64,000 bases of DNA from assembly GCA_963724945.1 (NCBI GenBank), contig CAVRWL010000003.1:124001-188000 (forward strand). Reading direction: 5' to 3'. Positions 45,641 to 54,047 of the stretch are shown here, in pieces. The translations under genes and the position numbers were made by a program. The notes beneath the pieces are model-generated. The model made no database searches. It was not told where the DNA came from and saw only the letters and a program-made list of their open reading frames with translations. This DNA comes from Hyphomicrobium_A sp963724945. GTDB taxonomy: Bacteria; Pseudomonadota; Alphaproteobacteria; Rhizobiales; Hyphomicrobiaceae. The first letter of the stretch is position 1. Each line of letters starts with the position of its first letter.

Positions 45641-45835
45641 CCTGGTCCATCGCCGCAGCGGCGCAAGGTGCGACACCGACCGTGAGGGGGGTGGGTTCTT
45701 TTTGGACCGACCGCTCCCTATATCGTGCAACAGCCACTCTTCCGTTTCCCCTCACGGAAGATCCCCCGTTCCCCCCTAGGGGAGGTGGCACACCACGGAC
45801 GCTGATCCTCCCCCCGGATCAGCGTCCTTTTCTTT
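45641..45835 (+). ncRNA. Candidate structured RNA upstream of nrdJ
   Basis: A block of about 195 bp between the plsC terminator and the nrdJ promoter region has no ORF but dense pairing. A three-way junction is closed by GGTC/GACC (45644-45647, 45678-45681) and holds CGCC/GGCG and GGTG/CACC arms. Next, TCTTCCGT/ACGGAAGA (45738-45745, 45754-45761) is a hairpin whose loop CCCCTC is complementary to GAGGGG at 45684-45689, permitting a pseudoknot. A strong terminator closes the block at 45797-45835. The AT-rich stretch before it could hold its promoter. It could be a small RNA or a regulatory leader; I recognise no class and see no cobalamin-riboswitch box. Confidence 0.45.
45797..45835 (+). terminator. 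Strong rho-independent terminator ahead of nrdJ
   Basis: GGACGCTGATCC (45797-45808) pairs fully with GGATCAGCGTCC (45816-45827), twelve base pairs around a short loop, followed by TTTTCTTT. It is 300 bp past plsC, which already has a terminator, and 120 bp before nrdJ, so it must end another transcript. Confidence 0.85.
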
Positions 45836-45849
45836 GGGTGAGGCTTAGT

Positions 45850-45897
45850 TTGACGGTCCATGCGATGGGAACATTTACCGAATATATGAGGAACATT
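45850..45897 (+). promoter_or_regulatory. nrdJ upstream region with direct repeat GGAACATT
   Basis: GGAACATT occurs at 45868-45875 and again at 45890-45897, 22 bp apart, i.e. two helical turns. A TTGACG (45850-45855) could be a -35 box, with AT-rich DNA (AATATATG) between the repeats. This is probably the nrdJ promoter and an operator; the regulator is not known. Confidence 0.4.
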
Positions 45898-45955
45898 AAT
45901 TGACTCTTTGCGTCTTGAGCCCCATATTTGGGGCCCGACGAGCTGGACTGCGGTC

Positions 45956-48343
45956 ATGCCCCAAGAGCCCGAATTCCTCGCCCCGATCTCGGCCGAGATC
46001 TGGGACCTCAAATATCGCCTGAAGACGCTCGACGGCGCCCCCGTCGATGCCACGCTCGACGACACCTTCTGGCGCGTCGCCCGCGCTGCCGCGACCCCCG
46101 AGAAGGGCGGCAAGCGTGCGCGCGAGAGCTGGGCGAAGCGCTTCCACGACGGAATAGCCGACTTCGGCTTCCTGCCCGCGGGCCGCATCCTCGCCGGCGC
46201 CGGAACGGGTCGCTCCGTCACGCTCTTCAATTGCTTCGTGCTCGGCACGATCGCCGACGATCTCGGCGCCATCTTCGAGGGCGTGAAGGAGGCCGCGCTC
46301 ACCATGCAGCAGGGCGGCGGCATCGGGCACGACTTCTCAACGCTGCGGCCGCAAGGCGCGCGCGTCGCCTCTATCGGTGCCGACGCCTCCGGCCCCGTGA
46401 GCTTCATGGATGTGTGGGATGCCATGTGCCGCACCATCATGTCGGCCGGCAGCCGCCGCGGCGCCATGATGGCGACCTTGCGCTGCGATCATCCCGACGT
46501 CGAGCTCTTCATCGACGCCAAGTCCGATCCGCGCCGGCTGCGCAATTTCAACCTGTCGGTGCTCGTCACCGACGCCTTCCTCAAGGCCGTGCGCGAGGAC
46601 GGCCCGTGGGAGCTGAAGTTCGCAGATAAGGTCTATCGCACGTTGCCGGCACGCGCGCTGTGGGAGCGCATCATGCAGGCGACATACGACTTCGCCGAGC
46701 CGGGCGTTGTCTTCATCGACCGCATCAACGCGCGCAACAACCTGCGCTATTGCGAGGAGATCCACGCCACCAATCCCTGCGGCGAGCAGCCGTTGCCGCC
46801 CTACGGCGCCTGCCTGTTGGGCTCAATCAACCTCGCGCAGCTGATCGCGCACCCCTTCACCAATGGAGCCTCGCTCGATGCGGGAAAACTCGCCGAGCGG
46901 GTCGCGCTGGCCGTGCGCTTCCTCGACAACGTCATCGACGTGTCGAACTATCCGCTCGAGCCCCAGCGCAAGGAGGCGCTCGCCAAGCGGCGCATCGGGC
47001 TTGGGCTCACCGGGCTCGCCGATGCGCTCATCTTCTGCGGTGTCAGGTACGGCACCGAGGAGGGCGCCGCGCTCGCTGGCAGCTGGATGGCAGCGATCCA
47101 GAACGCCGCCTACGCAGCCAGCGCGGAGCTCGCCGCCGAGAAGGGCGCCTTCCCGCTCTACGACGCCAAGCGCTTCCTCGAGAGCCCCAACGTTGCCGCA
47201 TTGGAAGCGCCCGTACGGGCGGCGATCCGCCGCCACGGCATCCGCAACGGCTGCCTCACCTCGATCGCGCCCACCGGCACCATCTCGCTTCTTGCCGGCA
47301 ACGTCTCGAGCGGCATCGAGCCAGTCTACGATTTTCTCTACCGCCGCCGCGTGTTGGGCAAGGGCGGTGCCACGCACGAGGAGCTGGTCGAGGACTACGC
47401 GCACGCGCTTTTCCGCCGCCAGTTCGGCGCTGCGGCGCCGTTGCCGGCAACCTTCGTGCGCGCGGCCGACCTCGAGCCGCACCAGCACCTCCTCATGCAG
47501 GCCGCGCTGCAGCCCTACGTCGACTCAGCCATCTCCAAGACCATCAACTGCCCGGAGACGATCTCGTTTGCCGCTTTCAAGGACGTCTACCTCGAGGCGC
47601 ACATGCTCGGCCTCAAAGGTTGCACCACCTACCGGCCCAACCCGGTGACGGGTGCCGTGCTGCAGCCGGTGAAGGCAGCCCCGGTCGAGCCGGCGCCCGA
47701 AGCAGCGGTCGAAGCGGCCGCCAAATCCAAGCCCGCCAAGGAGCGGCGCTTCGAGATCGCTCAAGTCTCGGCGGAGGAGCGCGCGAACGTCGTCTCCATG
47801 GCGCCGCCGCTCGAGCGCGAGGCCGTATTGTCCGGCTACACCTACAAGCTCAAGTGGCCGGCCAGCGACCACGCCATCTACGTGACGATTAACGACATCG
47901 AGCAGGGCGGCCGCCGCCGTCCCTTCGAGATCTTCATCAACACCCGCAACCTCGAGCACTACGCCTGGACGGTAGCGCTCACGCGCATGATCAGCGCCGT
48001 GTTCCGCCGCGGCGGCGACGTCACCTTCGTCGCCGACGAGCTGAAAGCCGTGTTCGATCCCCAAGGCGGCCACTGGGTGGGGGGGCGCTACGTGCCGAGC
48101 CTGCTCGCGGCCATCGGCGAGGTGATCGAGACGCACATGATCCGCACCGGCTTCCTGCAGAGCGACGAGGCGCGGCTGGCGCTCGGCGAGGCGCGGCGGC
48201 AGGCGGACGCCGGTGTGCACGGCAGTGCTGGCCCGGATCGTCCGGTGCGGCTCAAGCTGTGCCCGCGCTGCTCGTCTGCCGACTACGTGCACCGCGAAGG
48301 CTGCTGGGTATGCCACGCGTGCGGCTTTTCCCGCTGCGGCTGA
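45956..48343 (+). CDS. nrdJ: Adenosylcobalamin-dependent ribonucleotide reductase, short class II form
   Basis: The protein has 795 residues. The reductase core shows FNCFVLGTIADDLGAIF, TMQQGGGIGHDFS, the radical-site NPCGEQPL with its CGE, and APTGTISLLAGNVSSGIEP. A flexible alanine-proline linker (residues about 580-610) leads to a C-terminal domain and a zinc-ribbon, CPRCSSADY ... GCWVCHACGF. It makes deoxynucleotides using vitamin B12 and so works with or without oxygen. It is the short class II type rather than the 1,200-residue form common in Rhizobiales. ATG 45956 fits the family; a TTG at 45908 is open but less likely. Confidence 0.93.
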   Translation: MPQEPEFLAPISAEIWDLKYRLKTLDGAPVDATLDDTFWRVARAAATPEKGGKRARESWAKRFHDGIADFGFLPAGRILAGAGTGRSVTLFNCFVLGTIADDLGAIFEGVKEAALTMQQGGGIGHDFSTLRPQGARVASIGADASGPVSFMDVWDAMCRTIMSAGSRRGAMMATLRCDHPDVELFIDAKSDPRRLRNFNLSVLVTDAFLKAVREDGPWELKFADKVYRTLPARALWERIMQATYDFAEPGVVFIDRINARNNLRYCEEIHATNPCGEQPLPPYGACLLGSINLAQLIAHPFTNGASLDAGKLAERVALAVRFLDNVIDVSNYPLEPQRKEALAKRRIGLGLTGLADALIFCGVRYGTEEGAALAGSWMAAIQNAAYAASAELAAEKGAFPLYDAKRFLESPNVAALEAPVRAAIRRHGIRNGCLTSIAPTGTISLLAGNVSSGIEPVYDFLYRRRVLGKGGATHEELVEDYAHALFRRQFGAAAPLPATFVRAADLEPHQHLLMQAALQPYVDSAISKTINCPETISFAAFKDVYLEAHMLGLKGCTTYRPNPVTGAVLQPVKAAPVEPAPEAAVEAAAKSKPAKERRFEIAQVSAEERANVVSMAPPLEREAVLSGYTYKLKWPASDHAIYVTINDIEQGGRRRPFEIFINTRNLEHYAWTVALTRMISAVFRRGGDVTFVADELKAVFDPQGGHWVGGRYVPSLLAAIGEVIETHMIRTGFLQSDEARLALGEARRQADAGVHGSAGPDRPVRLKLCPRCSSADYVHREGCWVCHACGFSRCG

Positions 48344-48548
48344 GTGCATTTACGCGTGTCGCGTTGTGTCTGTCGGACTTCGCAACATGCGGCAAGATTG
48401 CGTTCACTTTGCCGCAAAAACACTGAGATCGGGCCACAATAAAGCTCGAAACGGGGGGCACCGTTAAGCAATGCAGCATAGCCTGTCCCAAACAAAAAAC
48501 GGCGTCGAACAGAGCGTGGGCCTGAGGGCCGCTAAGGGATCGTCAGTC

Positions 48549-48980
48549 ATGGGTGCGCGTATTATCGAGCTCGCCGCGTACAGGGCACAGCGCCTCGAGA
48601 GCGAAGTGTCGGCGGCACACGAATCGAAGGCCAAGGAGTCGAGCCGCTTCCACTTCTGGACCGGCGCATCGGGAAAACGCTACGTGCACACCATCTACGA
48701 CCTCATCGACTGCCCGGCGCTGCCGGCCGCCAACTACGTGCTGGTACGCCGCGCTCCCGGCGCGCGCCGCCAGATCCTCTCCATCGGCCGCGTGCGCAAC
48801 GCGTCGCCGTCGCTCAACCTCGCCGAGATCCGCCAGCGCGGCGCCGAGCTCGGTGCCGACGAGGTCCACGTGCATCTCTTGGCCGAGACGCCCAAGCTCA
48901 GCCGGCTCGTCGAGTTCGACCTCAAGACGGGCCAGGTCGAGGCAGCGTTCGCGAGTCTCGCCGGCCGCACCGCCAACTAA
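48549..48980 (+). CDS. Conserved hypothetical protein
   Basis: The 143-residue cytosolic protein reads MGARIIELAAYRAQRLESEV, then FHFWTGASGKRYVHTIYDLID, YVLVRRAPGARRQILSIGRV and a charged EIRQRGAELGADEVHVHLL. It resembles a conserved rhizobial family of unknown function, recognised only by that style. ATG 48549 has a purine run upstream (TAAGGGATCG); the frame is open to 48471. It follows nrdJ in the same direction with a 205-bp gap. Confidence 0.65.
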   Translation: MGARIIELAAYRAQRLESEVSAAHESKAKESSRFHFWTGASGKRYVHTIYDLIDCPALPAANYVLVRRAPGARRQILSIGRVRNASPSLNLAEIRQRGAELGADEVHVHLLAETPKLSRLVEFDLKTGQVEAAFASLAGRTAN

Positions 48981-48998
48981 AGCCACCCGCGTCGATCC

Positions 48999-49679
48999 CT
49001 AGCGCGCGCCCAACACGCTGCGGTAGGCGAACCGGCGCACGTCCTCCGGCCGCAAGGGCCGCACGCGCGCCGAGCGCCACCGACACCCCTGGATGAGCGC
49101 CATCGCGTTGGGGCGCTTTGGATCTGCGCCGGCCCCGCGCGCCACGTGCGCACCCACCAATCCAACCAGCCGCTCGATGGCCCGCTCGCGGATACCGAGC
49201 TGCTTCAAGTGGGCGAGCGTGCTTACGAGATAGTCAATATTGCTGCCGGATCGTCCGCAAGCGCCGCGAATGAGGCTCGCCTGTTCTGCCAGCGGCAGCC
49301 GTCCGGCGTAGCTCGGGTGCGCGCGCTCCACCAGAAACGCCAGCGCCATCACTTCGGGCCGCTCCGGCGTCATCAAGGTGACGGGAACAATCGCCTCGCG
49401 GTAGACGCTGATCACCTGCTCGCGCTCGCGCAAATACGCGAGCGTCGCCGCCGCGGCGGACGCGTTCACCCGGAACGCCATGCCCTCGCACGCGCCCCCG
49501 CGGTCGAGTCCAAGCACCAACCCAATGCGCCGCTCGGTGCCGCGGTGATAGCGCGAATAGATGCAGAAGGAGCGCTGCCAGCCGACGATTTTTGCGTGCG
49601 CGACTTGCGTGAACGCGAACCCCGGCCGCCACATCAGCGAGCCATAGGCGAACACCCACAGGTCGCGGTTCTCCGCCAT
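48999..49679 (-). CDS. ChaC-like gamma-glutamylcyclotransferase
   Basis: The 226-residue protein has the glycine-rich YGSLMW motif in LWVFAYGSLMWRPGF, FCIYSRYHRGTERRIGLVLGLD, and the catalytic glutamate in a YREAIVPV-like context (VISVYREAIVPV). ChaC enzymes degrade glutathione to 5-oxoproline and Cys-Gly. It ends the tyrA-hisC gene row, beginning just 3 bp after tyrA stops. Confidence 0.9.
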   Translation of the reverse strand: MAENRDLWVFAYGSLMWRPGFAFTQVAHAKIVGWQRSFCIYSRYHRGTERRIGLVLGLDRGGACEGMAFRVNASAAAATLAYLREREQVISVYREAIVPVTLMTPERPEVMALAFLVERAHPSYAGRLPLAEQASLIRGACGRSGSNIDYLVSTLAHLKQLGIRERAIERLVGLVGAHVARGAGADPKRPNAMALIQGCRWRSARVRPLRPEDVRRFAYRSVLGAR

Positions 49680-49682
49680 GCG

Positions 49683-50699
49683 CTACTTGACTGCTTTCTT
49701 CCCGCTCGTGCTCTGTGCGCCGGGCTCGCCAGCACCCATCTCGCCAGCACCTGGCTCGCTCTTGTGCGCCCGGCCGAAGTCGGGAGCGGCGGTATCCTGG
49801 CCTGCTTGGATGATGCCGCGGCGGATGGCGCGCGCGTCCGTGAACAGGCGGAACAGCGTCTCCCCGTCGCCGAAGCGGATCGCGCGCTGCAATTCGGCGA
49901 GATCCTCCGAGAAGCGGCCGAGCATCTCCAGCACCGCCTCCTTGTTGTTTAGGAACACGTCGCGCCACATGGTGGGATCGGAGGCGGCGATGCGCGTGAA
50001 GTCGCGGAAGCCGCCGGCGGAGAACTTGATCACCTCCGAGTTCGTCACGCGCTCGAGATGCGCGGCCGTGTTGACGATGTTATAGGCGATCAAGTGCGGC
50101 AGGTGGCTCGTGACAGCGAGCACCATGTCGTGGTGCTCCGGACTCATGATCTCGACCTTGGATCCGAGCGCCTCCCAGAACGCTTTGAGCTTGTTGACCG
50201 CACCCGCGTCGGTCGTGGGCGTCGGCGTCAGGATGGTCCAGCGGTTATCGAAGAGCTCGGCAAAGCCCGCCTCGGGGCCCGACTGCTCGGTGCCGGCGAT
50301 GGGATGGCCCGGGACGAAGTGCACGCGCTCAGGGACATGCGGAGCGACGTCACGGACAACCGCGGCCTTCACCGAGCCGACGTCGGTCAAAATCGCGCCC
50401 GGCTCCAGATGCGGGGCGATCTCGGCGGCGAGCGCGCCGCAGGCGCCGACCGGCACGCTCAAGATCACGAGGTCGGCGCCCTTGACCGCGTCGGCGGCGT
50501 TGATGCAGCCCCTGTCGATCAGGCGCAGGCGGATCGCCGTCTCCACCGTCGCTCTCGTGTGCGCCGCGCCGGTGATCATTTGCGCGAGCCCCTTGCGCCG
50601 CACCGCATGGCTGATCGAGGAGCCGATGAGCCCGATGCCGATGAGCGCGATCTGCTTGAACTTGGGTTCGAGCTTGGGCTCCGCCCCCGGCTTCGTCAT
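49683..50699 (-). CDS. tyrA: Prephenate/arogenate dehydrogenase
   Basis: About 338 residues with an N-terminal NAD fold, IALIGIGLIGSSISHAVRRK, SVPVGACGALAAEI and LTDVGSVKAAVV, then HPIAGTEQSGPEAG and HDMVLAVTSHLPHLIAYNIV with the catalytic histidine region. The last 40 residues are a variable glycine-rich tail. It makes 4-hydroxyphenylpyruvate or tyrosine. Its ATG 50699 overlaps the hisC stop as ATGA, so the two are translationally coupled. Confidence 0.92.
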   Translation of the reverse strand: MTKPGAEPKLEPKFKQIALIGIGLIGSSISHAVRRKGLAQMITGAAHTRATVETAIRLRLIDRGCINAADAVKGADLVILSVPVGACGALAAEIAPHLEPGAILTDVGSVKAAVVRDVAPHVPERVHFVPGHPIAGTEQSGPEAGFAELFDNRWTILTPTPTTDAGAVNKLKAFWEALGSKVEIMSPEHHDMVLAVTSHLPHLIAYNIVNTAAHLERVTNSEVIKFSAGGFRDFTRIAASDPTMWRDVFLNNKEAVLEMLGRFSEDLAELQRAIRFGDGETLFRLFTDARAIRRGIIQAGQDTAAPDFGRAHKSEPGAGEMGAGEPGAQSTSGKKAVK

Positions 50700-51800
50700 A
50701 CGCACGCCCCCTTCACGAAATCGGCGAGCGCAGCGACGACCGCGCGGTTGTCGTCCTCCGTCCCCACCGTGATGCGCAGCGCGTTGGGCAGGCCGTAGGC
50801 GTCGATGCGGCGCACGATGATCGCGCGCGATTTCAGGAAGGCGTCGGCCGCAGCGGCGTTCTTGCCCGTACTCTCGGGAAAGTGCACGAGCAGAAAATTG
50901 GCGACGCTCGGGGTGACCTTCAGCCCGAGCTTCTCGATCTCGCCTGCGAGCCAGCCGCGCCAGCGCTCATTGTGCGCAGCCGAAGACTCCTCGTGCGCGG
51001 CGTCCTCGATCGCCGCGATCCCGGCGGCCTGCGCCGGTGCGGAGACGTTGAACGGGCCGCGGATGCGGTTCAAGGCGTCGGCCACGCCTTCAGGGCAATA
51101 GGCCCAGCCGAGCCGCAGGCCGGCGAGGCCGTGAATCTTGGAGAACGTGCGCGTCATCACCGTGTTGGCGGTCGTGGCGACGAGCTCGATGCCGGCCTCG
51201 TAGTCATTGCGCTTGACGTACTCGGCGTAGGCCGCATCGAGCACGAGGAGGACGTGCGCCGGCAGCTTCGCCCTGAGCTCGCGCACCTCGTCGATCGAGA
51301 TATAGGTGCCGGTCGGGTTGTTGGGGTTGGCGAGGAACACGATCTTGGTGCGCGGCGTCACGCGCTGCAGGATCTCGGCGATGTCGGTGCGGAGATTTTT
51401 CTCCGGCGCCACCACGGGCTTGGCGCCGTTGGCGAGCACGACGATGCGGTAAACGAGGAAGCCGTGCTCGGTGAAGATCGCCTCATCGCCGGGGCCGAGG
51501 TAGGCGTGCGCCAAGAGGTTCAAGAGCTCGTCGGAGCCCGCGCCGCACACGATGCGTGCCGCGTTGAGCCCGTAGCGCGCTGCGATCGCTGCGCGCAAGT
51601 GCCGTGCTCGCGCCGTCCGGATAGCGCTCGAGCGAGGAGGCGGCGGCCTTGTAGGCGGCGACCGCCTTCGGGCTCGGCCCCAACGGCGTCTCGTTGGAGG
51701 AGAGCTTGATCGGCTTTTTGCCCGCCGGCAGACGGCTCTCGCCGGGCACATACGCTTCGATTGCGAGAACGCCGGGTCTTGGCTGGGGGGCGATGGCCAT
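50696..51800 (-). CDS. hisC: Histidinol-phosphate aminotransferase, one frameshift
   Basis: The PLP enzyme has about 368 residues. KLSSNETPLGPSPKAVAAYK and ERYPDGAS are in the N-terminal part, then GAGSDELLNLLAHAYLGPGD, FLANPNNPTGTYIS, the PLP lysine in TRTFSKIHGLAGLRLGWAY and a C-terminal arginine region. One extra base near 51600 shifts the frame; the natural reading is DGASTALRAAIAARYGLN. It acts in histidine synthesis and often also in tyrosine/phenylalanine transamination, which fits its coupling to tyrA. Confidence 0.92.
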
Positions 51801-51924
51801 GCGGGCTTGGTCCGAGTGCGTCGAGCGGGTCTCAACTCTAGAGGGCGCGGAAAGTGATACAGAGGCCGGCCCCAGAAGGCAAAGACTTGGGCCACGCGCT
51901 GCCTCACCTGAGGGCAGCAAGCAC

Positions 51925-51953
51925 TTGACGCTGCGGCCCGCGCACCCTATCCC
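51925..51953 (+). promoter_or_regulatory. Promoter of metX with SAM-II leader
   Basis: TTGACG (51925-51930) and TATCCC (51948-51953) are exactly 17 bp apart. Transcription would begin near 51960, just at the 5' edge of the riboswitch, which strongly supports the assignment. Confidence 0.62.
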
Positions 51954-51961
51954 TTTGCCCA

Positions 51962-52020
51962 CGTCGTGGTGATTTGGCCGGCCGGCTTGCAACCACGTTA
52001 AATAAGTCGCTAAAAAGGCC
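51962..52020 (+). ncRNA. SAM-II riboswitch
   Basis: The leader contains GTGGTGATTTGG, a GC loop with GGCTTGCAACCAC, then AAATAAGTCGCTAAAAAGG, the diagnostic order of the SAM-II (metA) aptamer. GTGG (51966-51969) pairs with CCAC (51993-51996) as stem P1, and the 3' CGCTAAAAAGG segment closes the pseudoknot. It senses S-adenosylmethionine and sits 104 bp before metX, as in other alphaproteobacteria. Confidence 0.92.
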
Positions 52021-52027
52021 GCACACA

Positions 52028-52079
52028 CCCGGTTAGCGGATGGGCGGCTTTAAAGGCCGCCGGTCCGGCCGGGTTTTTT
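52028..52079 (+). terminator. Terminator controlled by the SAM-II riboswitch
   Basis: A long hairpin with outer CCCGG/CCGGG and inner GGCGGC/GCCGCC stems ends in TTTTTT (52074-52079), starting eight bases after the aptamer. SAM binding would presumably favour it and stop metX-metW transcription. Confidence 0.75.
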
Positions 52080-52123
52080 GTTGCCGTCCTCAGACTGAGT
52101 GCGGCAAGGAGCGCGCGAGGACG

Positions 52124-53329
52124 ATGCCAGTGCCTCCGATAGTTGCGAGCAAGGACTTCGGCACCGACGCCGGGCGCGACGCGCGCCTCGCCGAGGCCAA
52201 CCACCCCTCGAGCAAGGTGTTGCACGTGCCCGAGAGCGAGCCCTTGCGGCTGGCCTGCGACCAGCTGCTGGCGCCGATTTCGATCGCTTATGAGACCTAC
52301 GGGACGCTCAACGCCGCCAAATCGAACGCCATCCTCGTCTGCCACGCGCTGACGGGCGACCAGTACGTGGCGAGCGAGCATCCCGTCACCAAGAAGCCCG
52401 GCTGGTGGGAGACGCTCGTCGGCCCCGGCAAGCCGGTCGACACCGACCGCTTCTTCGTCATCTGCCCCAACATCCTCGGCGGCTGCATGGGCTCGACGGG
52501 CCCCGCCTCCGTCGACCCGAAAACGGGCAAGCCCTATGGGCTGCACTTTCCCGTGATCACCATCGGCGACATGGTCAATGCGCAAGTGCGCCTCATCGAC
52601 CACTTGGGCATCGATCAGCTCTTCTGCGTCATCGGCGGCTCGATGGGCGGCATGCAGGTGCTCGAATGGGCCTCGAGCCATACGAACCGCGTCTTCTGCG
52701 CGGTGCCGATCGCCACGGCCGCCTGGCATTCCTCGCAGAACATCGCCTTCCATGAGGTCGGCCGCCAGGCCGTGATGGCCGACCCCGACTGGTGCGGCGG
52801 CGACTACCATTCGCACGGCAAGGTGCCGCGCAACGGACTCAGCGTTGCGCGCATGGCCGCGCACATTACGTATCTGTCGGAGGAGGCGCTCCACCGCAAG
52901 TTCGGGCGCAGCCTGCAGGAGCGCTCCAAGCTGACGTTCTCCTTCAACGCCGACTTCCAGGTGGAGAGCTATCTGCGTCATCAGGGCTCGACCTTCGTCG
53001 ACCGCTTCGACGCCAACAGCTACCTCTACATCACGCGGGCGATGGACTACTTCGACCTCGGCGCCGAGCACGGCGACGTGCTCGCCAACGCCTTCCGCGG
53101 CACGAAAACGCGCTTCTGCGTCGTCTCCTTCACGAGCGACTGGCTCTACCCGACGCGCGAATCGCGCGAGATCGTGCAGGCCTTGAACGCCGTCGCCGCC
53201 AACGTGTCATTCGTCGAGATCGAGACGAACAACGGACACGACTCCTTCCTGCTCGAGGAGCCGGAGTTCTTTGCGACGATCCGCGGCTTCCTCAACGCGG
53301 CCGGCGTCAGGCGCGGGCTGAAGGTATAA
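52124..53329 (+). CDS. metX: Homoserine O-acyltransferase MetX
   Basis: The 401-residue alpha/beta hydrolase has ISIAYETYGTLNAAKSNAIL, CHALTGDQYVA and the nucleophile elbow GGSMGGMQVLEWA. A C-terminal catalytic Asp and His lie in SDWLYPTRESREI and NNGHDSFLLE. It acylates homoserine for methionine synthesis; acetyl or succinyl use cannot be told by eye. ATG 52124 is chosen over an upstream frame that would cover the terminator. It is controlled by the SAM-II leader and followed by metW at six bases. Confidence 0.95.
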   Translation: MPVPPIVASKDFGTDAGRDARLAEANHPSSKVLHVPESEPLRLACDQLLAPISIAYETYGTLNAAKSNAILVCHALTGDQYVASEHPVTKKPGWWETLVGPGKPVDTDRFFVICPNILGGCMGSTGPASVDPKTGKPYGLHFPVITIGDMVNAQVRLIDHLGIDQLFCVIGGSMGGMQVLEWASSHTNRVFCAVPIATAAWHSSQNIAFHEVGRQAVMADPDWCGGDYHSHGKVPRNGLSVARMAAHITYLSEEALHRKFGRSLQERSKLTFSFNADFQVESYLRHQGSTFVDRFDANSYLYITRAMDYFDLGAEHGDVLANAFRGTKTRFCVVSFTSDWLYPTRESREIVQALNAVAANVSFVEIETNNGHDSFLLEEPEFFATIRGFLNAAGVRRGLKV

Positions 53330-53335
53330 GACGCC

Positions 53336-53992
53336 ATGCTCAAAGCCGTCACGCCGCCGCCCACAATTCCGTCCCACGGGCCCCACCGTGTCGACCACCT
53401 CCTGATCGCGGAGATGGTCGAGCCCGGCGCGCGCGTGCTCGACGTCGGCTGCGGCGACGGGGCCCTGCTGCAGCTCTTAGCCGAGACCAAAGCGACCGAC
53501 GGGCGCGGGGTCGAGCTCTCGCGCGACCGCGTCAACGCCTGCGTGACGCGCGGCCTCTCCGTCATCCAGGGCGACGCCGACCGCGACCTCGACGACTATC
53601 CCGACCAGGCCTTCGACTACGCGATCCTGAGCTTGACGATCCAAGCGACGCGCCACCCCAAGCCGGTCTTGGAGAATCTCCTGCGCATCGGCCGGCGCGC
53701 CATCGTCTCCTTCCCCAACTTCGGACACTGGCGCATCCGCATGGAATTGCTGCTGACCGGCCGCATGCCGCAGACGCAGAACCTGCCCGAGCCCTGGTAC
53801 ACGAGCCCGGACGCACACCTGTGCACCATCAAGGACTTCGCCGATCTCGTCGCTCTCGTCGACGCGGAGGTGGAGGAGGCCGTCGCCTTCAACACGTCGG
53901 GACGGCGGTTGCCGATCCGCAGCTCGATCTCGTTGCAGAACCTCTTCGGCGAGAAGGCCGTGTTCCTCCTGCGCAAGCACCACGACGCCTAG
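53336..53992 (+). CDS. metW: Methionine biosynthesis protein MetW
   Basis: The 218-residue methyltransferase-like protein has the MetW layout: VEPGARVLDVGCGDGALLQLL, LSLTIQATRHPKPVLENLLRI and FGHWRIRMELLLTGRMPQT. MetW is required with MetX for homoserine acylation in many proteobacteria. It is the second gene of the riboswitch-controlled operon. Its 3' end touches a REP-like repeat. Confidence 0.95.
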   Translation: MLKAVTPPPTIPSHGPHRVDHLLIAEMVEPGARVLDVGCGDGALLQLLAETKATDGRGVELSRDRVNACVTRGLSVIQGDADRDLDDYPDQAFDYAILSLTIQATRHPKPVLENLLRIGRRAIVSFPNFGHWRIRMELLLTGRMPQTQNLPEPWYTSPDAHLCTIKDFADLVALVDAEVEEAVAFNTSGRRLPIRSSISLQNLFGEKAVFLLRKHHDA

Positions 53993-53998
53993 CCGAGA

Positions 53999-54047
53999 AG
54001 TCCCCTCACCTTGACAACCCTCTTCCCGCACGCGGGGAGAGTGAGCG
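53999..54047. repeat. Degenerate REP-like repeat after metW
   Basis: TCCCCTCACCTTGACAACCC with CTCTTCCCGCACGCGGGGAG is a second, inverted copy of the repeat at 33148-33194. CCCGCACGCGGG is the palindromic core. The convergent methyltransferase gene ends inside it. Confidence 0.55.

Noticed and set aside
45716..45890. NrdR boxes upstream of nrdJ
   Set aside because: CTATAT and AATATATG fragments occur, but neither is a full palindromic box and their spacing is not that of a NrdR pair.
45502..45955. Cobalamin riboswitch ahead of nrdJ
   Set aside because: Expected for a B12 enzyme, but the conserved box and the GCCACTG-type element are not present in order; a lone GCCACT at 45733 is insufficient.
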